From contig CAJGCM010000084.1 of the NCBI GenBank assembly GCA_904501765.1, positions 1-9,183 on the forward strand: 9,183 bases of DNA. Direction: 5' to 3'. Below, one piece after another: positions 1-4,948 of the stretch (the stretch's first letter is position 1; each line of letters starts with the position of its first letter). The stretch comes from an uncultured Clostridia bacterium (lineage in GTDB: Bacteria > Bacillota > Clostridia > Oscillospirales > CAG-272). The position numbers and the translations under genes were made by a program. The notes under the pieces were generated by a model that was not told where the DNA came from, searched no databases, and worked only from the letters and a program-made list of their open reading frames with translations.

Positions 1-37
1 AAAAAGGAACTTTTGTAATGCCAAAAGTTCCTTTTTT
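1..37. terminator. Bidirectional hairpin terminator at window start
   Basis: A perfect 15-bp stem (1-15 paired with 22-36, loop 16-21) has an A-run on one side and a T-run on the other, so it could stop transcription from either strand. On the minus strand it lies directly after a CTCCACCA sequence (39-46), the arrangement expected after the 3' end of a tRNA gene. The upstream 30-40 nt do not fold as a convincing T-arm and acceptor, so the transcription unit it served is not identified. Confidence 0.75.
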
Positions 38-93
38 CTGGTGGAGCCTCTTCAACGAAATTCGAATTTTCCTTTCATCACAGCAGAGCCGTG

Positions 94-310
94 GATATCA
101 TCAAAACGCAGTTTTGTATATCACCAAGGCAAAACCTTGTAAATCATCAAGTCGCAGGGAAATACACGCTAAAGCGTGATGAGATACAGGGGCGGCTTGC
201 CGCCCTTGATGATATACTCGTTTTTACGAGATATGCTCGTCAAAGCGGATGATATGCCAAGCCTGCGGCTTGGATAAAAAATAACGGCTTCCGAAGAAGC
301 CGTTATTTTT
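94..310. repeat. Nested hairpin-array repeat, copy A
   Basis: A chain of short perfect or near-perfect hairpins: 102-116 (6 bp, loop GCA), 125-139 (5 bp), 165-178 (5 bp, loop TAAA), 188-207 (about 9 bp with one G-T pair), 217-230 (5 bp), 257-273 (7 bp, loop TGC) and the terminator 277-310. They are joined by linkers. Left-half linkers read TATATCATCAA-like at a 23-nt period (TCAT or TCAC at 98, 121, 144). Right-half linkers (206-217, 248-255) are their reverse complements, so 139-150 can pair with 206-217 with one mismatch. Segment 143-217 matches copy B 551-625 with one change, and 248-326 is identical to 643-721. No convincing open reading frame is present. It resembles mobile palindromic repeats of the REP/MITE kind in style, but I do not recognise a named family. 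Confidence 0.85.
277..310. terminator. Bidirectional terminator, copy A
   Basis: A 15-bp perfect stem (277-291 with 296-310) flanked by A5 and T5. Read on the minus strand the loop is UUCG closed by a C-G pair, the very stable cUUCGg tetraloop. It is identical to the tRNA-Val terminator at 672-705. Here it sits beside only a 17-nt remnant of the tRNA (310-326), so it no longer has an obvious gene to terminate. Confidence 0.85.
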
Positions 311-326
311 GGTGGAGACAAGTGGA
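310..326 (-). pseudogene. Truncated 3' end of tRNA-Val (duplicate)
   Basis: Bases 310-326 are identical to 705-721, the CCA, discriminator, 3' acceptor strand and last T-stem bases of the intact tRNA-Val. Identity stops at 327 (T) against 722 (C). No T-loop, anticodon arm or D-arm follows, so this is a 3' fragment only. It is joined to the same terminator as the intact gene. A duplicated tRNA 3' end is what site-specific insertion at a tRNA leaves behind, but simple segmental duplication together with the repeat would give the same picture. Confidence 0.8.
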
Positions 327-486
327 TTTTGACGTTACACGTCAATAATTCTGCGCTCTTTGCCTGAAGAGCAAGCTCTTCGATCTCTGGGCGAGAAATG
401 CGAACCACATTCGTGCCTATGAGTAACGTAAAAGGATTACTTTATCTATGGCACGAGGTGGTCGAGCAAAAGCCTTGCGCCAATCA
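327..486. other. Non-coding stretch between repeat copies, rich in small hairpins
   Basis: This unique segment separates the two repeat copies. It contains further perfect inverted repeats: 329-345 (7 bp, loop TAC), 366-381 (GAAGAGC against GCTCTTC, loop of two to four) and a longer-range pair 411-417 with 450-456 (TCGTGCC against GGCACGA), inside which 423-426 can pair with 437-440. Reading frames here are short, lack ribosome binding sites and run into the palindromic repeats, so I do not call a gene. It may be a diverged part of the same element. Confidence 0.5.
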
Positions 487-705
487 ACGCCGAAGCGTGT
501 ATATCATCAATTTCAAAGGAATTGCATATCATCAACACGAAGTGTTGTATATCATCAAGTCGCAGGGAAATACACGCTAAAGCGTGATGAGATACAAGGG
601 CGGCTTGCCGCCCTTGATGATATACACCGCACGTTGTGCGGCGATGATATGCCAAGCCTGCGGCTTGGATAAAAAATAACGGCTTCCGAAGAAGCCGTTA
701 TTTTT
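487..705. repeat. Nested hairpin-array repeat, copy B
   Basis: Same architecture as copy A, with better preserved pairing. Hairpins: 487-498 (loop CGAA), 508-524, 533-547 (6 bp, loop GAA), 573-586 (loop TAAA), 596-615 (9-bp perfect stem, loop TT), 627-641 (6 bp, loop GTT), 652-668 (7 bp, loop TGC) and the terminator 672-705. Linkers pair across the element: 547-558 is a perfect 12-nt complement of 614-625, and 524-533 a perfect 10-nt complement of 643-652. This gives an outer stem enclosing a hairpin, an inner stem with two hairpins, and another hairpin, much like a multi-branched RNA or a cruciform. It ends flush with the CCA end of tRNA-Val. Coding capacity is not credible. Confidence 0.87.
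672..705. terminator. Terminator of tRNA-Val (bidirectional)
   Basis: A perfect 15-bp stem (672-686 with 691-705) with A5 and T5 flanks. On the minus strand it begins at the encoded CCA of tRNA-Val and carries a cUUCGg loop followed by a U-run, so it is the likely intrinsic terminator of the tRNA transcript. On the plus strand it would stop transcription leaving the hairpin array. Confidence 0.88.
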
Positions 706-781
706 GGTGGAGACAAGTGGACTCGAACCACTGACCCCTTGCATGTCAAGCAAGTACTCTAACCGACTGAGCTATGCCTCC
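705..781 (-). tRNA. tRNA-Val, anticodon GAC
   Basis: A complete 77-nt tRNA with encoded CCA. Acceptor stem: GGAGGCA pairs with TGTCTCC (one G-T pair). D-stem GCTC/GAGT. The anticodon stem CTTGC/GCAAG encloses loop TTGACAT, giving anticodon GAC for valine codons GUC and GUU. The variable loop has 5 nt. T-stem AGTGG/CCACT encloses TTCGAGT. The CTTGACATG anticodon region resembles E. coli tRNA-Val(GAC). It has its own promoter at 799-827 and a terminator at 672-705, so it is a single-gene transcription unit. Its 3' end abuts the hairpin-array repeat and is duplicated at 310-326. Confidence 0.96.
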
Positions 782-798
782 TTTGGGGTACGGAAGTT

Positions 799-827
799 AT
801 TTTACAGTAAAATTATCCTTTTGTCAA
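799..827 (-). promoter_or_regulatory. Promoter of tRNA-Val
   Basis: On the minus strand a consensus -35 TTGACA (822-827) is followed by a 17-bp spacer and a TAAAAT -10 box (799-804). The predicted start is about 10 nt before the tRNA 5' end at 781. Strength and position fit a stable-RNA promoter. Confidence 0.88.
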
Positions 828-885
828 TAGGGAATATTGCATTTTAAAATTTTTTAAATCTTTAGCGGCGAAAGGCGTACCCGTG

Positions 886-1092
886 TCAGTTTTTTTCATT
901 ATCGCATCTTCCCAAAAGATAGTCTATGGAAACGTTGAAATAGTCTGCAAGCTTAATGAGCGTGGCGTAATCCGCCTCACGTTCCATAGTTTCATATCTG
1001 CTGATAGAGTTCTGATTCATACCAAGGTCAAGAGCAAGCTTCAGCTGGGATATTTTCCTTTTCCCACGTAGTTCTTTTAATCTGAATATCAT
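886..1092 (-). CDS. XRE-family helix-turn-helix repressor (small, 68 aa)
   Basis: A single-domain DNA-binding protein of the lambda Cro/XRE (HTH_3) type. The five-helix domain fills the whole protein: RLKELRGKRKISQ leads into the helix-turn-helix (about residues 15-35, including SQLKLALDLG and NQNSISRYET), then the typical ATLIKLADYFNVSIDYLLG ending. The ATG at 1092 is chosen because GGAGG lies 5 nt upstream; a longer frame starting at 1134 would place its first 14 residues over this ribosome site. No ligand or metallopeptidase domain is attached. It is divergent from the zinc-ribbon membrane gene, and the shared region holds a palindrome overlapping both -10 boxes, so it most likely represses both itself and its neighbour. 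The inducing signal is unknown. Confidence 0.9.
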   Translation of the reverse strand: MIFRLKELRGKRKISQLKLALDLGMNQNSISRYETMEREADYATLIKLADYFNVSIDYLLGRCDNEKN

Positions 1093-1147
1093 AGTTCCTC
1101 CGGCATCAGCAATAATCGACGGATTTTTTACCAATCCTATTGACTTT

Positions 1148-1153
1148 ATTATA
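1148..1153 (-). promoter_or_regulatory. -10 box of the XRE gene (opposite strand)
   Basis: A perfect TATAAT on the minus strand, 55 nt upstream of the XRE start codon. No good -35 box lies 17 nt behind it, so the promoter is weak or depends on other contacts. The box is the left arm of the operator palindrome. Confidence 0.55.
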
Positions 1154-1168
1154 CCGTTTTGGTATAAT
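1148..1168. promoter_or_regulatory. Operator 1: inverted repeat containing both -10 boxes
   Basis: Perfect 8-bp arms ATTATACC and GGTATAAT around a GTTTT centre. Symmetry and position suggest the binding site of the adjacent XRE dimer. Each arm contains the TATAAT of one of the two divergent promoters, so one binding event would silence both. Assignment of the regulator is inference from adjacency. Confidence 0.75.
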
Positions 1169-1173
1169 CATAA

Positions 1174-1190
1174 TATCCCGTTTTGGTATA
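1174..1190. promoter_or_regulatory. Operator 2: imperfect copy of the repressor site
   Basis: This 17-nt site matches 1150-1166 except for one base (C in place of A in the left arm). The two sites are 24 bp apart, a little over two helical turns, so dimers could sit on nearly the same face of DNA. It covers the predicted transcription start of the zinc-ribbon gene. Confidence 0.7.
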
Positions 1191-1213
1191 TTTAAACTTT
1201 GGAGGTATGTAAA

Positions 1214-1522
1214 ATGAAATTTTGTTCAAAATGCGGAAATCAGATACCGGACGAAGCCGTAATTTGCGTTCATTGCGGATGCCAGGTGTCGGACGCAAAG
1301 CCTGCCGTGCAGGATGCTCCCAGCACAGGCTATGCGGTTTTAGGATTCTTCTTTCCCCTTATCGGCCTTGTTCTTTACTTAGTGAATAAGGACACCTGCC
1401 CTATGAAGGCGAAATCGGCAGGGAAGGGTGCTTTGATAGGAGTTATAGTATCGGTTATATTCGGCATTATATACGGAGTGATCATCGGCTCTATGATAGG
1501 CTCAATGATGTATTACTATTGA
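1214..1522 (+). CDS. Zinc-ribbon protein with two transmembrane segments
   Basis: A 102-residue protein. The N-terminus is a zinc ribbon with CxxC knuckles at C4/C7 and C18/C21 (CSKCG and CVHCG), followed by a short linker. There are two hydrophobic segments, about 40-57 and 73-98, separated by a short basic stretch with CPMKAKSAGK. The second segment is rich in Gly and Ile. The ATG at 1214 follows GGAGGT at 1201-1206; an upstream TTG in frame would overlap that site. Small zinc-ribbon plus membrane proteins are common in Clostridia, usually of unknown role; the ribbon may sense metal or bind a partner at the inner face of the membrane. The divergent XRE gene suggests an inducible two-gene unit. 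The specific function is not recognisable. Confidence 0.88.
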   Translation: MKFCSKCGNQIPDEAVICVHCGCQVSDAKPAVQDAPSTGYAVLGFFFPLIGLVLYLVNKDTCPMKAKSAGKGALIGVIVSVIFGIIYGVIIGSMIGSMMYYY

Positions 1523-1548
1523 GGTTTTGTCACAATTTGAAATTTGGG

Positions 1549-1578
1549 AAAGGACTTTGCTTTTGCAGAGTCCTTTTT
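1549..1578 (+). terminator. Intrinsic terminator of the zinc-ribbon gene
   Basis: AAAGGACTTTGC (1549-1560) pairs with 1565-1576 around a TTTT loop, with one T-G pair, and a T-run ends at 1578. It lies 27 nt after the stop codon. Confidence 0.85.
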
Positions 1579-1595
1579 GCGTTTTCAGAAAACGC
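1579..1595. repeat. Second hairpin directly after the terminator
   Basis: GCGTTTT (1579-1585) is a perfect complement of AAAACGC (1589-1595), loop CAG. It begins the base after the first terminator's T-run. There is no T-run behind it, so it may serve as a reinforcing or RNA-protecting stem rather than a terminator. Confidence 0.6.
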
Positions 1596-1640
1596 CACTG
1601 CCGGTATTCACTAATACGTTCCATACTGCAAAAATAACGA

Positions 1641-1669
1641 TTGACAAAAATATTTATATATGATAAAAT
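1641..1669 (+). promoter_or_regulatory. Promoter of the ThyX-like gene (extended -10)
   Basis: Consensus TTGACA (1641-1646), 17-bp spacer, and TAAAAT (1664-1669) preceded by TG at 1661-1662, an extended -10. The region between is almost pure A/T. The start is expected near 1676, giving a leader of about 30 nt. Confidence 0.85.
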
Positions 1670-1705
1670 ATAAAATTGATAAAATATTTTATAGGGAGAA
1701 CTAAT

Positions 1706-2329
1706 ATGATTAAAGTAGAGCGTATCAGCGTTATGAATATGGAGAACGCAATAAGAGGCGCAAGAAATCCCCTTAACAGCTGGGCGAGAATGGACAGCAG
1801 CTACGACAAAGACGGGAACTACGTGCTTGGTGAGAACGACCTCTCCCTGGCGCACAGACTTGCAAAGGCAGGAAGCGACCACAGAAAATTTTTGAGGCAG
1901 ATAATAGTTTCTATGGATATAACAGCTCCCCTTTATTGGTGGAAGGAGTTTGATACCTATAAGGTCGGAACCGTTGCTAACTCAACCTCCACTATGCATA
2001 AAATTCAAGCGAAGGAGTTCTCTCGCGAGGATTTCTCCTGCGATAGGCTCACCGAAGATGCCATGGCGGTGCTTGACAGTGTTATCGCATATCTTGAAGA
2101 CCAGAGACTTAAATTCCTTGAAACTAAGGAAAAGTCCTATTGGCACAATATGATTCAGCTTCTCCCCTCGTCCTTCAATCAGATGAGAACGGTAAGTATG
2201 AACTATGAAGTGCTTATAAATATCTACTATGCAAGGCGTTATCATAAGCTTGCCGAGTGGCACACCCTTTGCGAGGAAATAGAAAAGCTTCCTTATGCAA
2301 AGGAGCTTATCCTTGTTAAAGAGGATTAA
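1706..2329 (+). CDS. ThyX-fold protein lacking the thymidylate synthase signature
   Basis: A 207-residue protein. The ATG at 1706 is chosen for GGGAG at 1694-1698. It aligns with flavin-dependent thymidylate synthase as I recall the Thermotoga maritima enzyme. AIRGAR (15-20) matches the AVRAAR start motif. The block around IIVSMDITAPLY (66-77) matches the core strand before the catalytic signature. LP at 153-154 is followed, at the same 12-residue spacing as in ThyX, by N166 of the NxRxL motif. However, RHR is replaced by T84-Y85-K86 and the NxRxL arginine by E168, so dUMP and FAD binding as in ThyX is unlikely. It has its own strong promoter. Similar small proteins occur in gut bacteria and phages, usually without a name. 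It is probably a diverged, repurposed ThyX relative; substrate unknown. Confidence 0.7.
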   Translation: MIKVERISVMNMENAIRGARNPLNSWARMDSSYDKDGNYVLGENDLSLAHRLAKAGSDHRKFLRQIIVSMDITAPLYWWKEFDTYKVGTVANSTSTMHKIQAKEFSREDFSCDRLTEDAMAVLDSVIAYLEDQRLKFLETKEKSYWHNMIQLLPSSFNQMRTVSMNYEVLINIYYARRYHKLAEWHTLCEEIEKLPYAKELILVKED

Positions 2330-2417
2330 AACGCAAGAAGCTCTGCTGAAAAGCAAAGAGCGGCCTTGACATCACTTATCGCATAAAAACCAAAACATAG
2401 AAAAGGAATTTCCGAAA

Positions 2418-4283
2418 ATGAAAGACGGAATAATAAGAGTTGCAGTGGCATCGCCTGAGATAAAGGTTGCGAGTCCTAAAGAAAACGTAAAGCTCTTTAT
2501 AGATTGCGCTGAAAATGCAGCGGCGGAGGGAGCGAAGCTTATCGCCTTTCCCGAGCTGTCCTTAACCTCGGCAACCTGTGGGGATTTGTATTTCCAATCC
2601 GCCCTGATAAAGGCGGCAGAGGACGCCCTTTCAGAATATATAAATGCTACCGCAGAGCTTGACCTTGTATCGGTAATAGGGCTTCCCGTGAGAAAGTGTG
2701 GCAGACTATATAACCTTTCCGTAGCGGTGTCGGCAGGAAAACTCATAGCCGCAACGCCCCTTTATATTGACGGCGAGAGCAGATATTTCACCAATGGGGA
2801 GGATTTCACCACAGCTATAACTTTAGTCGGGCAAAGCGTACCCTTTGGGAAGGGAATAGGCTTATCTCTTACCGATAAGTCGGGCAAGGCTCACTCCGAT
2901 ATAAAAATTCTCATGAGCGTGGGAGATTTTGTAGGCGGCGCCGATATAGTTATAAATGCCGTAGCATCCTCAGAGCTTGTAGGAGCTGCGGATCACAGAA
3001 GAGCGAAAGCAAAGACCTACTCACTTGATAATTCTTGCGCATATATTTACGCAGGCGCAGGTGTAGGTGAGAGCGGCACTGATTTTGTATTTTCGGGTCA
3101 CAAGCTTATAGCGCAGGGCGGAAGAATTATAGCTGAGGCTGCGCCATTTTCGGGCAAGAACGTCTTATATGCGGAAATAGATACCGAAATATGCGCCTAT
3201 GAAAGAGCAAAAAGAGGTGTCGATGCGTCAGGTCTTAAGTATATCCCGGTAGCCATAGATTTTTCCGAAACCGAAATAAGGTGTCCTGTAAGAAGGCTGC
3301 CCTTCGTTCCCGAGGATAAGGGAGAGCTTGACGAAAGACTAAAACTTATACTTGAAATTCAGGCAAACGGACTTGCGGCAAGAATACGCCGCTCCTATTC
3401 GAGGTGCGCTGTTGTAGGCGTGTCGGGCGGTCTTGATTCCACCCTCACTATGCTGGTTATGGCTAAAGCTATGGATATCCTCGGCAGGGATAGAAAAAAC
3501 ATTATAGCCGTAACGATGCCCGCCTTCGGTACGACGAATAGAACGAAAAGCAATGCGCAGAAGCTTGCCGAGTCCCTCGGAGCCACCTTCAGAGTGATTG
3601 ATATAAAAAATGCTGTTAACGTGCATTTTCTGGATATAGGACACCCTACTGATAAATACGACGTAGTGTACGAGAATGCCCAGGCGAGGGAAAGAACCCA
3701 GGTGCTTATGGATTTAGCGAACGCAGAGGGCGGTCTTGTTGTCGGAACTGGGGATTTGTCGGAGCTTGCCTTAGGCTTCGCTACCTATAACGGCGACCAT
3801 ATGTCTATGTACGCTACCAATGCAGGTATTCCCAAAACACTCATGAGATATATCGTAGCCTATGCGGCAGAGGAATACGGCGCCCTTGGCAATTCAGAGG
3901 CGAAGGAAGCATTGGTCGATATATTAAATACTCCGGTAAGTCCTGAGCTTCTGCCTCCTACCGACGGGGAAATATCTCAATGCACCGAGGGAATAGTCGG
4001 CCCCTATGAGCTTCACGATTATTTCCTTTACTACACAGTCCGCTACGGCTTCTCTCCGAGAAAGATTCTGCGTATGGCAAAGCATAGCTTCGCAGGCGTG
4101 TATGACGAGGACACCGTAAAAGGGTGGCTTAAAATATTTGTGAGAAGATTTTTTGCGCAGCAGTTCAAGCGCTCCTGCCTTCCCGACGGGCCGAAGGTGG
4201 GCAGCGTGTCATTCTCTCCAAGAGGAGAGTGGGTTATGCCTTCGGACGCTGACGCCGATATATGGCTCCGTGAGCTTGACTGA
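2418..4283 (+). CDS. nadE: NAD+ synthetase, long form with degenerate glutaminase domain
   Basis: Makes NAD+ from nicotinic acid adenine dinucleotide, ATP and an amino donor, the last step of NAD biosynthesis, in the cytoplasm. The 621 residues form an N-terminal nitrilase-like domain (about 1-285) and a C-terminal synthetase (about 300-621). The ATP-binding PP-loop SGGLDST is at 336-342, and the GTGDLSELALG and YNGDHMSMYATNAG stretches are typical of the family. In the first domain E46 (FPELS) and the CGDL stretch are kept. The catalytic Lys region (LIAATPLYIDGE, 109-120) has no Lys, and the usual EICEDLW motif is replaced around 164-170 (ILMSVGD), with no Cys anywhere from 95 to 206. It therefore probably uses free ammonia. 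The start codon follows AAGGAA with 9 nt spacing. It leads the nadE-pth-mfd run. Confidence 0.95.
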   Translation: MKDGIIRVAVASPEIKVASPKENVKLFIDCAENAAAEGAKLIAFPELSLTSATCGDLYFQSALIKAAEDALSEYINATAELDLVSVIGLPVRKCGRLYNLSVAVSAGKLIAATPLYIDGESRYFTNGEDFTTAITLVGQSVPFGKGIGLSLTDKSGKAHSDIKILMSVGDFVGGADIVINAVASSELVGAADHRRAKAKTYSLDNSCAYIYAGAGVGESGTDFVFSGHKLIAQGGRIIAEAAPFSGKNVLYAEIDTEICAYERAKRGVDASGLKYIPVAIDFSETEIRCPVRRLPFVPEDKGELDERLKLILEIQANGLAARIRRSYSRCAVVGVSGGLDSTLTMLVMAKAMDILGRDRKNIIAVTMPAFGTTNRTKSNAQKLAESLGATFRVIDIKNAVNVHFLDIGHPTDKYDVVYENAQARERTQVLMDLANAEGGLVVGTGDLSELALGFATYNGDHMSMYATNAGIPKTLMRYIVAYAAEEYGALGNSEAKEALVDILNTPVSPELLPPTDGEISQCTEGIVGPYELHDYFLYYTVRYGFSPRKILRMAKHSFAGVYDEDTVKGWLKIFVRRFFAQQFKRSCLPDGPKVGSVSFSPRGEWVMPSDADADIWLRELD

Positions 4284-4287
4284 AGGG
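4284..4287 (+). promoter_or_regulatory. Ribosome binding site of pth overlapping the nadE stop
   Basis: AAGGG begins in the nadE TGA stop (4281-4283) and lies 7 nt before the pth ATG, so the two genes are likely translated in coupling. Confidence 0.6.
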
Positions 4288-4294
4288 TATAAAA

Positions 4295-4921
4295 ATGGCA
4301 AATATATTTGACTTGTTTAAAAAAATAGAAACCGAAAGTGCGCCTAAGCTAAAGATAACCCATATAATAGCAGGGCTTGGTAACCCGGGAGCAAAATACG
4401 AAAAGACCAGGCATAACGCAGGCTTTCTCGCTATTGACGCCCTTGCCGAGGAGCTTTCGGTAAAAATAAACCGCTCAAAGTTTCATTCTCTCGTAGCAGA
4501 GGCGGAGCTTTCGGGGGTGGGAGTCCTTCTTATGAAGCCCGAAACCTTTATGAATAATTCGGGTATAGCCATAGGCGAGGCTGCCGCATTTTATAAAATC
4601 CCCCCTGAGAACGTAATAATTCTTCACGATGAGATAAATTTCGACCCCGGCGTGATACGAATCAGGCGTAAAGGCTCCTCTGGCGGTCATAACGGACTTA
4701 AAAGCATAATCGAGCATCTTTCCTCGGAGAATTTCCCGAGAATAAAGATAGGCGTCGGCAAAAAGCCTTCGCCGGAATACGACCTTGTGGATTTTGTTTT
4801 AGGGAAATTTTCTAAGGAGGACACCGAAGCTATCTGCGCAAGATATAGCGACATAATAGCTTCTATTATCCTTATTGCCACAGGCAAAATCGACGAGGCT
4901 ATGAACAAATACTCAAAATAA
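4295..4921 (+). CDS. pth: Peptidyl-tRNA hydrolase
   Basis: Cleaves the ester bond of peptidyl-tRNAs that drop off ribosomes, recycling tRNA; cytoplasmic and essential in many bacteria. The 208 residues carry all family marks: GLGNPG at 27-32, catalytic H40 in TRHNAGF, N87 in KPETFMNNSG, D112 in LHDEI, N133 in SSGGHNGLKS and KIGVGKKP at 151-158. These correspond to E. coli H20, N68, D93 and N114. There is an extra N-terminal stretch of about 20 residues (MANIFDLFKKIETESAPKLK) before the first strand, amphipathic in look, and not part of the usual enzyme. Starts 11 bp after nadE and precedes mfd by 27 bp; the pth-mfd order is common in Bacillota. Confidence 0.97.
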   Translation: MANIFDLFKKIETESAPKLKITHIIAGLGNPGAKYEKTRHNAGFLAIDALAEELSVKINRSKFHSLVAEAELSGVGVLLMKPETFMNNSGIAIGEAAAFYKIPPENVIILHDEINFDPGVIRIRRKGSSGGHNGLKSIIEHLSSENFPRIKIGVGKKPSPEYDLVDFVLGKFSKEDTEAICARYSDIIASIILIATGKIDEAMNKYSK

Positions 4922-4948
4922 GCAAAATTTTAGATATCCTGGAGTAAA

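Larger units (their letters stand above)
1140..1168 (+). promoter_or_regulatory. Promoter of the zinc-ribbon membrane gene
   Basis: TTGACT (-35, 1140-1145), a 17-bp spacer and a perfect TATAAT (-10, 1163-1168). The expected start near 1175 gives a leader of about 40 nt before the ATG at 1214. The spacer and -10 box are covered by the operator palindrome at 1148-1168, so a bound repressor would block RNA polymerase. Confidence 0.85.

Noticed and set aside
38..90. A second tRNA gene upstream of CTCCACCA on the minus strand
   Set aside because: TTCGAAT resembles a T-loop, but the flanking bases do not pair as a 5-bp T-stem and the distance to the acceptor end is two nt too long. No anticodon arm is seen.
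327..410. Rest of a decayed tRNA-Val behind the 3' fragment at 310-326
   Set aside because: Apart from the shared 17 nt, D-arm, anticodon and T-loop cannot be recovered; the sequence forms different hairpins instead.
94..558. CRISPR array suggested by TATATCATCAA repeating every 23-25 nt
   Set aside because: The repeat is only about 11 nt, the intervening 12-14 nt are themselves palindromic, repeat number is three per copy, and the right half carries the reverse complement. No cas gene is near.
169..749. Short reading frames on both strands in the repeat region (60-79 aa)
   Set aside because: They have no ribosome binding sites, run through hairpins, the terminator and the tRNA gene, and repeat the same peptide (ITASSEAVIFYP) only because the DNA is duplicated.
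1502..1882. 126-aa reading frame on the minus strand
   Set aside because: It crosses a terminator, a strong plus-strand promoter and the ThyX-like coding start, and its product is low in recognisable features.
2340..2361. Terminator between the ThyX-like gene and nadE
   Set aside because: GCTCT/AGAGC with an inner 3-bp stem can form, but there is no T-run after it and the stem is weak. Readthrough into nadE remains possible.
2366..2371. Promoter of nadE from a TTGACA at 2366
   Set aside because: No acceptable -10 box occurs 16-18 bp downstream; TAAAAA at 2384 would leave a 12-bp spacer.
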